Below, in pieces: positions 24,399 through 31,680 of a stretch of 64,000 nucleotides of DNA. The notes beneath the pieces were generated by a model. The model did no database searches. It was not told where the DNA came from and was given only the letters and a program-made list of their open reading frames with translations. This stretch comes from Lachnospiraceae bacterium AC2031 (GTDB lineage: Bacteria > Bacillota > Clostridia > Lachnospirales > Lachnospiraceae): positions 1,550,001-1,614,000 of the forward strand of contig JIAB01000001.1 of assembly GCA_000687975.1 (NCBI GenBank), read 5' to 3'. Position 1 is the first letter of the stretch; each line of letters opens with the position of its first letter. The translations under genes and the position numbers were made by a program.

Positions 24399-24782
24399 TT
24401 AAGATAAGTCCTCCCATCCAGAAATATCAACTCTGCCCTGCCTATAAAATGCAATGAACATATCCAGACATTCTCCGACACTGATATCATCTTTATACAA
24501 AATTCTCGGAAAACCCTCCGAGTTCTTCTCATTCAATCCAGCTTCCACATGCATGTATCCGTAACCATTACTTGCAACCTGCAGGAATGTAATACCGTTA
24601 ACTGCTTCTGAAGGAGCGAGCACGATAAACTCTATATCTCCCATCTCGAGATCCTGTAAGAAGCTATCGAGATTAATCTCAAATGTCTCCGATTCTACCG
24701 GCATCTCATCCTCAGCCACACGAAGAGTCCACTGAATATCATCTGCTTTTTTGTTTGATTTTAAAATATTAAAGAGTCCCAT
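24399..24782 (-). CDS. Hypothetical acidic protein, 127 aa
   Basis: Soluble and acidic, starting MGLFNILKSNKKADDIQWTL. The middle is beta-rich (GDIEFIVLAPSEAVNGITFL) and the end is DISVGECLDMFIAFYRQGRV. No family is recognised with confidence. Size, acidity and lack of neighbours in common resemble immunity proteins of polymorphic toxin systems. GAGAGGATAATCGC precedes the ATG and a terminator follows. Confidence 0.65.
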   Translation of the reverse strand: MGLFNILKSNKKADDIQWTLRVAEDEMPVESETFEINLDSFLQDLEMGDIEFIVLAPSEAVNGITFLQVASNGYGYMHVEAGLNEKNSEGFPRILYKDDISVGECLDMFIAFYRQGRVDISGWEDLS

Positions 24783-24806
24783 GCGATTATCCTCTCATGA
24801 CTTGAA

Positions 24807-24926
24807 TTATTCATCCAAAAGTTTATTTATATATGCTCCTGTTACAGAAACTTCCGTATCAAACATTGCTCTTTCCAGATGGATTTTCTTATCATCCGAA
24901 ATGATATGGATACGTGAAATACTCAT
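24807..24926 (-). CDS. Small ORF, 39 aa, upstream of the 24399 gene
   Basis: The frame MSISRIHIISDDKKIHLERA ... GAYINKLLDE ends 24 bp before the next start. There is no ribosome site, so it may be the end of a truncated gene. It resembles the tail of a small DNA-binding or phosphotransfer protein only vaguely. Confidence 0.3.
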   Translation of the reverse strand: MSISRIHIISDDKKIHLERAMFDTEVSVTGAYINKLLDE

Positions 24927-24974
24927 GATAAAAACATTTTGTACTTTAATGTTTTACACCTAGTTTCTTTTTTT

Positions 24975-25571
24975 CTATAATTTTGTTAGTTGAAAGCCCA
25001 TTGTAGTAGCTACAATCTCGGCCTTTTCTTTTCCAACAAGCATTTCCAGTAAGGAAATAGCAACCAGCGGAGCTGTTTCAGGACAAAAACTTGTTATAAT
25101 ATTTTTATCTATCACAACACTTTGGTCAGGAATCACCTCAGCTCCAAACTCAAACAGCTGCTTCTGTCTTCTGCCATCTCCCAAATGATATGTTGTAGCT
25201 TTTCTTCCCTTAAGCACTCCACTTGCGCCAATCGGAAGCGCCCCAACACATATAGAAGCTATATATTTATGAGCACTGTTAAATTCTCGTATGAGATTTA
25301 AAAAGCTTTCACTATAAGCCTCCTCATAAAATCCGAATTCCTCAAATCCACCGGGGATTGCCAGTGCATCATACTCTGAGATGATTATCTCTTCATATAT
25401 CTTATCAACCAAAATTGGAATTCCAAACGCAGAGATAACAATTTTTGAGAAACCTGCTGTAATCACTTCAATTCCCATACCGTAGTCATTTCTTGCCCAT
25501 CCCATCACATCAACAAATGGTGCAAACTCCATAGTTTCAAATCCTTTACAACAAAACAGCAACACCTTCAC
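24975..25571 (-). CDS. DJ-1/PfpI family protein
   Basis: 198 residues. The start is GTG at 25571 (VKVLLFCCKGFETMEFAPFV) with GGAGGAAACGC upstream. The catalytic Cys lies in IASICVGALPIGASG, with Glu in the N-terminal GFETMEFA segment and His in TTYHLGDGRR. The family includes deglycase-like, chaperone and AraC-linked sensors; this one is closest in layout to the stand-alone oxidative-stress type. A GGCGTTA-type terminator lies upstream, so it has its own promoter. Confidence 0.88.
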   Translation of the reverse strand: MKVLLFCCKGFETMEFAPFVDVMGWARNDYGMGIEVITAGFSKIVISAFGIPILVDKIYEEIIISEYDALAIPGGFEEFGFYEEAYSESFLNLIREFNSAHKYIASICVGALPIGASGVLKGRKATTYHLGDGRRQKQLFEFGAEVIPDQSVVIDKNIITSFCPETAPLVAISLLEMLVGKEKAEIVATTMGFQLTKL

Positions 25572-25709
25572 GCGTTTCCTCCAATCATTTATCAAGACAA
25601 ACTGCCGATTTATTCAACGATATTATTAACTTCTGAATTATCATTCAAATTAATTAACATATTGCAATTTCAATATATCATAAACCCCTTACCCTGAATA
25701 GATGAAAAA

Positions 25710-25739
25710 GGCGTTACAAGTATTTCTACTCATAACGCC
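25710..25739 (-). terminator. GGCGTTA-type terminator, copy 4
   Basis: The stem GGCGTTATG / TTGTAACGCC is followed by TTTTTCATC. It ends the small membrane gene at 25782. The flanking AAGGGGTTTATGATATAT is shared with copies 1, 3 and 5. Confidence 0.85.
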
Positions 25740-25781
25740 CTGTCGCTGTTTTTATTATATATTGTCTATATAAACACTTTA

Positions 25782-26051
25782 CTAAGCAATATATGTATTT
25801 GTTGTTCCTACCTTTTTCTCTTTTTTCCATTTAAGAAAATATGCTACTGCACAGCATCCAAAAACAACTGCTATTGCTATATCTGACCAGAAGTTCCATC
25901 CAAGTTTATCACCCGAAGAAATTGAACCTGCAAGTATCATTCCTGCATTGAATAGCCAAAGAACTGTTGTAATAGAATGCAGAATTGCACATACCTTTGT
26001 CTCTGTAACCTTTGTTTCCTTCTTATTTGTATTCATAACTGTATTTTTCAT
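25782..26051 (-). CDS. Small two-helix membrane protein, paralogue 3
   Basis: 89 residues from the ATG at 26051 (MKNTVMNTNKKETKV), chosen for GGAGGATACAACA, almost identical to the site before the gene at 1305. Two hydrophobic helices at about residues 22-45 and 53-74, then a Lys-rich tail. The frame remains open far upstream, but that stretch is the shared leader. It lies just after the TraX gene stop. Function is unknown. Confidence 0.6.
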   Translation of the reverse strand: MKNTVMNTNKKETKVTETKVCAILHSITTVLWLFNAGMILAGSISSGDKLGWNFWSDIAIAVVFGCCAVAYFLKWKKEKKVGTTNTYIA

Positions 26052-26154
26052 TGTTGTATCCTCCATCGATTTATTATTTATTTCTGCGATTTGTTCGCGT
26101 TCATTTATCTTATGTCTGGATAATACACCAGGATCACTCATATAATTGGAAATC

Positions 26155-26184
26155 TGTTGTGAATAGAAAAATATTGTCGTAAAT
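26155..26184 (-). promoter_or_regulatory. Direct repeats 20 bp apart, LytTR-like, copy 3
   Basis: ATTTACGACA (26184-26175) and ATTCACAACA (26164-26155) on the minus strand, with a TATATG-like -10 downstream. The second repeat is identical to that at 1651-1642. Confidence 0.55.
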
Positions 26185-26191
26185 TGCCGTA

Positions 26192-26983
26192 TTACGAAAC
26201 AAGGATATAACGTATAATCATAAGAATCCACAAATGTATCGGATATATAATATAGAACATATACTTAGTTAATCTCGTATTTCTGCCTCTTTCTCCATTA
26301 TATAAAAGAATAAAGAAGATAACTAAAAACATAGCCCACTCATTATCAAAGCATAAATCAGAATAAAGCGAAGTCGCAATATCACCTGAGTAATACGAGA
26401 TAAGTGCTTTAGCTAACAAGATAGCACACCATACTCCTATTCCAATATACTGCAAAGACTTCTTTTCATGGAATAGCCATACAATTACTGTAATCGGTAA
26501 TAAGAAAAAACCACCTTCTAAGAAAATACAGAAGAATGCGGAGACGCAAGCGAGAAAAATACTAAGTATCAAACGCTTCCTTTGTTTTATATTCTCCAAG
26601 CACCAGACAAATGTAAAGAGAACCGCAAGGGTGAGGAAGATATTATGCCCTTCGATAATTGAAGAAAAACTATATCTACCTGTTGAATAATTAACATTAT
26701 GGAATAATAAGTTTATAACTACATTTCCGCCCAACATAATAAATGCAGCCACAAAAAGTCTTATCAGGAATTTCTTACGACTCCTTGTATGATAGAAGCC
26801 ATCAATCATTAGATATAGAAAAAGTGGCGAAACAAAACGTGTTAGCACAGGAATCCACTCTGGCCAAGTTCTACCAATCTGATATCCATGAATAGGGCCA
26901 TTCAGATAAGTATATACATGATCCACTATCATAAATAGTAATGCTATCGACTTTAGTTTAAAAGAATCGAGTCCCTTTTTCAT
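26192..26983 (-). CDS. TraX family membrane protein
   Basis: 263 residues with about eight membrane helices. LKSIALLFMIVDHVYTYLNG is the TraX/acyltransferase-3-like opening with the conserved D-H pair. RFVSPLFLYLMIDGFYHTRS and a C-terminal YMFYIIYPIHLWILMIIRYI complete the family pattern. TraX of F plasmid acetylates pilin. Chromosomal Firmicute members are thought to modify surface polymers. The ATG at 26983 is preferred by its AGGA spacing. Confidence 0.88.
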   Translation of the reverse strand: MKKGLDSFKLKSIALLFMIVDHVYTYLNGPIHGYQIGRTWPEWIPVLTRFVSPLFLYLMIDGFYHTRSRKKFLIRLFVAAFIMLGGNVVINLLFHNVNYSTGRYSFSSIIEGHNIFLTLAVLFTFVWCLENIKQRKRLILSIFLACVSAFFCIFLEGGFFLLPITVIVWLFHEKKSLQYIGIGVWCAILLAKALISYYSGDIATSLYSDLCFDNEWAMFLVIFFILLYNGERGRNTRLTKYMFYIIYPIHLWILMIIRYILVS

Positions 26984-27062
26984 ATCCATATTCCTAATTA
27001 ATCCTCCACTAAAAACTCTCTGTTTATAGGAATATTACGATATAAAAGTTATAAAAAATAAA

Positions 27063-27093
27063 CGGCATTCTTAAAATATTATTAAGAATGCCG
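27063..27093 (-). terminator. Intrinsic terminator of the second Nudix gene
   Basis: CGGCATTCTTAAT pairs with the complementary arm ending AAGAATGCCG around a short loop, followed by TTTATTTTTT on the minus strand. It starts 9 bp after the stop. Confidence 0.88.
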
Positions 27094-27101
27094 TTTATAT
27101 A

Positions 27102-27674
27102 TTATTTTCTTAATATCTCTTCTACCACTTCCATATCTGCAGGAAGCCATTCAACAGCACTAGGAATTGACGGATCAATCTTCACCCATTTAGCTGCCTC
27201 ATGCTCTAGAAGTGTTAGTTCTCCACTAACAATGGAGCACCAATAAACATGCATCTTGATATGGAAATTAGGATAATCTGTATCGACAGTTATTATGTGT
27301 TCACCAACTTTGATATCCGTAACAAGTTCTTCCTTTATCTCTCTTACGAGCGCTTCTTCAGGAGACTCTCCCGGTTCCATCTTACCTCCAGGGAACTCCC
27401 ACATATCTACAAACTCACCATATCCCCTCTGAGTTGCAAATATCTTATCACCATGCTTTATAACTGCAGCAACTACTTCTATTCCTTTACTGACATTTCC
27501 CTTGTCATCGATCCATACTTGCTTGCCTTCTTCAATTCCATATTCAGCAATCCATTTCTCAGTTACTTCAACTTTCAAACCATCTTCAAGTATCAACATT
27601 GCGTGAGAGCCATCAGTATGTTCCTCACATCCAAACTCAGCTTCTTTTATGTCTTTAATTCTAAATAGTGCCAT
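27102..27674 (-). CDS. MutT-type Nudix hydrolase with N-terminal extra domain, copy 2
   Basis: 190 residues from the ATG at 27674. The same two-domain layout as copy 1 at 4663: an N-terminal EAEFGCEEHTDGSHAMLILE domain and a Nudix box GGKMEPGESPEEALVREIKE followed by ELVT. The two are clear paralogues throughout. It too is preceded by a helicase fragment, here carrying the Walker A motif. The substrate is probably a damaged dNTP, by family. Confidence 0.85.
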   Translation of the reverse strand: MALFRIKDIKEAEFGCEEHTDGSHAMLILEDGLKVEVTEKWIAEYGIEEGKQVWIDDKGNVSKGIEVVAAVIKHGDKIFATQRGYGEFVDMWEFPGGKMEPGESPEEALVREIKEELVTDIKVGEHIITVDTDYPNFHIKMHVYWCSIVSGELTLLEHEAAKWVKIDPSIPSAVEWLPADMEVVEEILRK

Positions 27675-27701
27675 CTTAATTTTCCTCAAACCTTTTATTC
27701 T

Positions 27702-27800
27702 TTACTTTAGCATTCTCAGCTTATAACCTTTATCATTTACATTAATTCTGTTAAGTGCATCACGAAGGCCAAAAACAGATGCGTACGTCTTACCTGTTCC
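27702..27800 (-). pseudogene. Remnant of DUF3427-type helicase at Walker A
   Basis: The frame GTGKTYASVFGLRDALNRIN matches GTGKTYASAFGLRDAMGDND at the 5' end of the helicase at 29271-31522, then diverges into VNDKGYKLRMLK and a stop. Homology begins at the GGN ACN GGN codons; just upstream is unrelated sequence with an in-frame TGA. The rest of the helicase is deleted. Confidence 0.8.
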
Positions 27801-28034
27801 GATGTTTTGTCAATACCTAAAATCTGTGAATTTCTCAAAAAGCCCCTAAATTAGAGCTTTCAGCGTGTATCAGAAAATCCAGAGTATTCTACATTATGAC
27901 ATGCTACCCTAATTATTCACCACTTAACCAACAAAAAATATCACATATGTTAAATATTTAGATTATCAATTAGATAGTTCAAAAACTTCTACATTTTCAA
28001 TGTATCATAACCCCCTTACTCTGAATAGAAGAAA
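27801..28034. other. Intergenic, nothing recognised
   Basis: Between the helicase remnant and the terminator at 28035 I see no coding frame. The 28000-28030 stretch (ATGTATCATAACCCCCTTAC) is shared with the other GGCGTTA-type terminator copies. Confidence 0.4.
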
Positions 28035-28071
28035 AACGCCTACAAGTACAAATCATATACTCATAGACGTC
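28035..28071 (-). terminator. GGCGTTA-type terminator, copy 5 (diverged)
   Basis: GACGTCTATGAGTAT...TACTTGTAGGCGT followed by TTTTTC on the minus strand. It has a longer loop than its sisters. It ends the secreted-protein gene at 28174. Confidence 0.75.
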
Positions 28072-28173
28072 TTATTGCTATATATTATTAAGTTCAATTC
28101 CGATTTTAAACCACTATAAATTCTTAGTATGTTTTATTCCGATATAACTTACTACCACTTCCATCTTAGTTCA

Positions 28174-28560
28174 TTAGTTGTCGCCAGCTGTAACTGTGCC
28201 GTTGAAAAACAAAGAATATGTAATATCTTCTTGTTCTTCTCCACTGACTATTATTTTAACTTTATCGTCAAACCACGAAACATTAAAATCATCAGCAGTA
28301 GCCCACATTCCATCATTGAGTTGTTTAAAATTGAAATTGGAAATATCCTTACCATCTTTAGATAACACAAATCTACATTTCCCAGATCCGAATGGCCATT
28401 CTGGTTCACCAATGGTGTATATAACCAACTTGTATGTTTTATCATCGGAATAATATGTATTAATCTCTTTTCTGGCATAATCAGTATTATATTTTAATGT
28501 ACCAATAGCAATTAGTATTAGTGACAAAGTCACTATTATAAAAACTTTCTTTTTATTCAT
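28174..28560 (-). CDS. Membrane-anchored extracytoplasmic protein, unknown
   Basis: 128 residues. MNKKKVFIIVTLSLILIAIG is a signal anchor without a lipobox. The exported part has YTIGEPEWPFGSGKCRFVLS, FNFKQLNDGMWATADDFNVS and VSGEEQEDITYSLFF, a pattern of alternating strands. No named family is recalled. No clear ribosome site precedes the ATG. It is probably monocistronic, with its own repeat-family terminator. Confidence 0.6.
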   Translation of the reverse strand: MNKKKVFIIVTLSLILIAIGTLKYNTDYARKEINTYYSDDKTYKLVIYTIGEPEWPFGSGKCRFVLSKDGKDISNFNFKQLNDGMWATADDFNVSWFDDKVKIIVSGEEQEDITYSLFFNGTVTAGDN

Positions 28561-28655
28561 TTACAAAATCGTACCATGTCTATCAAATATCAAAGTTTCT
28601 AAGTTAGTTTTATTCCGGTATAACTTAATATCAAATTATACAGACAATGTTGTAT

Positions 28656-29040
28656 TTACGTTTCATCCATGTATATATCTACTTTTTTATAATCATCAGA
28701 TATAGCATAGTTAAATGACTCCGATTTTCGAACATATTCAAATATATTCTCTTCAATATCCTCATTCCACACAGTCTCTTGCAAAGCTTTATTCTCATCA
28801 TTAGTATCAAAATAATACATCTACATGAATCTGGTAATACTCCTCTTCTTCGTTAGGAAATTGCCTTACCAAAGAAAAATAAAATAGTTTTTCGCCTGTA
28901 AAAGAAAATGTTCCTGATTCAAACAAAATCATATCGTTATCTATAGGCTCATTGCACATTTCTTCAAAACGACTAACGATGTCTTGAACTGATGCATCTT
29001 CTTTTATCACTTCTTTCAATCGCTTAATATAATCAATCAT
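28656..29040 (-). pseudogene. Frameshifted gene, about 127 codons
   Basis: The first frame MIDYIKRLKEVIKEDASVQD ... EEEEYYQIHVDVLF stops at TGA at 28807. The next frame, entered at the TATTATTTT stretch, continues as FDTNDENKALQETVWNEDIE ... YKKVDIYMDET and stops at 28656. Together they make one plausible acidic protein, so a single-base indel near 28810 has broken it. AAGGAGATGAA precedes the ATG at 29040, and promoter repeat copy E lies upstream. Family unknown, possibly immunity-like. Confidence 0.6.
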
Positions 29041-29075
29041 TTCATCTCCTTAAACTCTCTTGAATATAAAACTGT

Positions 29076-29265
29076 AATAAACTTTTACAAGCCATTCCGA
29101 AAAACAAACACATCAGTTTCGGAAAACAAATAAATTATAACATAGATTATCATGGTTTCAATGTCACTATTCATCAAAAAAAGACATATCGTAGCTACTA
29201 TTACGTAACTACGATATGCCATATTTCCTTTTATTTTTATGCTATAGGATGTCGTAAATGGAAAA
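29076..29265 (-). repeat. Dispersed terminator-promoter repeat, copy E
   Basis: It contains the terminator hairpin (29185-29218) for the helicase gene side, then TTGAAA (29161-29156) and TATAAT (29139-29134) directed at the gene at 29040. Like copy B, its upstream end joins TTTACGACATC to CTATAGCATAA, a deletion scar of the small membrane gene. Confidence 0.88.
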
Positions 29266-29270
29266 ATATC

Positions 29271-31522
29271 TTACCCATTAACTATATACTGATATATATC
29301 CTCTCTCACCGGTGTTTCCAGCTTCCACTCTATCTCAACCGCGGTCTTATCAGTATTCGGCATAATAAATGGTCTTGTAAATCCTGTAGCTGTCATTCTA
29401 CCAAGATAATAGAACTCCTTGGAGATTTTATCGTCTTTATTCTTTCTCACGAAAAGTTCAACATCTATGCCGCGTTCCTTTGCATGAAGGAAGTTCTGTA
29501 CATCTTCTGATTCAACAGTTCTACTCTGCTTTGATATTGCAATGAGTGAGCTGCGGGATGTGAAATGATCTTCGTACTTTATAGTATCCTGAATGTCATC
29601 ACTTTTATCATAGTTGATGAATACCGGAAATGTCTTAGTAGTCTTATCATACTTATAACCACCAATATTAAGTGGCACTTCATTATGCTCCCAGTTAAGA
29701 AGTCGACATGCATCTTCGTAGGTATACTTCTGATACAGCACTAGCTCTGTATCTTGGTATGTCTTTGAATAATCACGCTCGTATCTGTATCTTCCGAATT
29801 CAAGAAGCTCTTTCACAATGTCGTAGAACTCTTTGTTATGAATCATTTTCTGTAGAGGCTTGCTTATCTCGAAGTCACCATCCCGGCTCTTCTCGATAAA
29901 TACACAATCCTCGTAGGTCTTCTTTCCGGAACCGGATGGGAACTCATTTGTAAGTACATTCACGACACTCTTCACAACCTTGTCCGGGCAATCCTTGTTG
30001 TAATTCTCCTTTAGCGAAGTCTTCATCCCCTGAACCAGCGTATCATTATAAATCAGCATGCGAGAAAGCATTTCCAGTTCATGTATACGCTTTCCACTTG
30101 CGAGCTTCTTGGAAATGAATTCAACAATCTTCTCCTCATTTGCGGAAAGCCTTACCTTATAATCCTTCTCATACTTCACTAGGAACTTGTAATATGAACC
30201 AAGGGAATTATTGTCGAATATGCGGAGCACATCCATTTCACCGTATCTATCAAAGTCCATCAGGTTTGGAATGCGTCCCAGCTTATATTTCAGATTCTTG
30301 TAGTTTTCTCTGATAAGCTTGATGTCGCTAAAGTTTGCCGTATCGATTGCAGCGTATATCTTCTTCTTGGATATCTCATCAAAATGAATTGTCGAGATTC
30401 CCGGAATAACCTTTTCACCCTCAGTAACATAGCGGCGGATGTTGTCCTTGTTGTAGGTCCTGTCGCCCGAAAGAGCAATCGGAATCATGAAGTTATTCTT
30501 ATAATTGGCAATGAAATCAAGGATAACTACAAAGTCCTTATCGTCAGCCTTTCTAAGTCCACGGCCAAGCTGCTGGACAAATACAATCGGGGACTCTGTA
30601 GGTCGGAGCATAACAACCTGATTCACCTCAGGGATATCAACACCTTCATTGAATATATCCACAGTGAAAATGTAATCGAGATAATCCCCATGCTTTGTTC
30701 CATCTATATCAACCTGAATATCCTTTGTCAGAAGTTCTATCGCAACTTCTCTTTCTTCCTGACTGTCTGCACCTGTGAGTGCCTTTGTCTTATATCCCCT
30801 ATCATTAAAGATTCCACTTAGAGTTTCTGCTTCCTTCCTAGAACTACAGAAGATAAGTCCCTTCACTCTGTCACCTGAATAACCATAGAAGTTCATTTGA
30901 TTAATGATATAATCCACTCTCTTGTCAGACACAAGGAACCTAAAATTCTCAATTTCGGTTTTCTCATCGATTACTACACCATCGATTTCCATATCAGTTA
31001 TACCGAAGTAATGGAATGGACAGAGGAGATTTTCCTCCATAGCCTGCTGAAGTCTAATCTCAAGAGCAATGTTGTGATCAAATGTCGCGAACACATCAAA
31101 GTCATCTGTACGTTCAGGAGATGCAGTCATACCAAGCCAGAATTCCGGTTCAAAATAATCCATAATCTTCTGATAACTAGCCGCTCCTGTTCTATGAGCC
31201 TCATCTATTACTATGGTTTTAAAACAGTCCTTAGAAAACTGATTCATCACTTCTTCCTTTGACATCATTTGCATTGTAGCAAAGAGAATATCCGCATCAG
31301 TATCCTTGCTATTACCAGAAAGAAGTCCGTATGTCTTACTTCGACCGAATACATTTTTATATGACTTCATCGCCTGCTTTGCAATCTGCTCACGGTGGAC
31401 AATGAAAAGAATGCGGTTAGATTTCTTAGAATTATTCTTGAAACCACTCTTCACATTACCATCATTATCACCCATAGCATCACGGAGTCCGAAGGCAGAT
31501 GCGTACGTTTTGCCCGTCCCAG
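29271..31522 (-). pseudogene. DEAD/DEAH helicase with DUF3427-type C-terminus, 5'-truncated
   Basis: An open frame of about 750 codons. The frame begins right after a TAA with SGTGKTYASAFGLRDAMG, the Walker A motif, so everything upstream is missing; homologues carry a PLD-type nuclease domain and the Q region there. Further motifs are intact: ILFIVHREQ (Ia), IVIDEAHRTG (II), GMTASPERTD (III) and QLGRGLRKADDKDF (VI). The C-terminal half (DUF3427-type) ends EDIYQYIVNG. An internal ATG at 31475 lacks Walker A, so any product could not hydrolyse ATP. Known helicases of this group are linked to DNA repair or defence. Confidence 0.85.
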
Positions 31523-31542
31523 ATTAAATCAAGTACTTTTTT

Positions 31543-31587
31543 AATCCCCCGACAAAGCCTCAGTAAATATGGGCTTTGCGGGGGATT
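31543..31587 (-). terminator. Intrinsic terminator of the endonuclease gene
   Basis: The strong stem AATCCCCCGCAAAGCCC pairs with the arm GGCTTTGTCGGGGGATT, followed by AAAAAAG on that strand. The T run on the plus strand side (31538-31542) makes it possibly bidirectional. It lies 20 bp from the helicase truncation point. Confidence 0.75.
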
Positions 31588-31680
31588 GAGTGTTTTGCTT
31601 TTTTATCCCTGATATGACATATAGCTATTTTATCCCACAATTGATACAGTAATACAGGTTATTTGCAAGATATCTTTTTT

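Noticed and set aside
27801-28034. Possible small RNA in the gap after the helicase remnant
   Set aside because: AT-rich without a clear promoter or stable fold beyond the neighbouring terminator.
8153-29265. Repeat copies as insertion sequences or MITEs
   Set aside because: No terminal inverted repeats or target duplications were seen at the copy ends, and each copy carries terminator and promoter functions.
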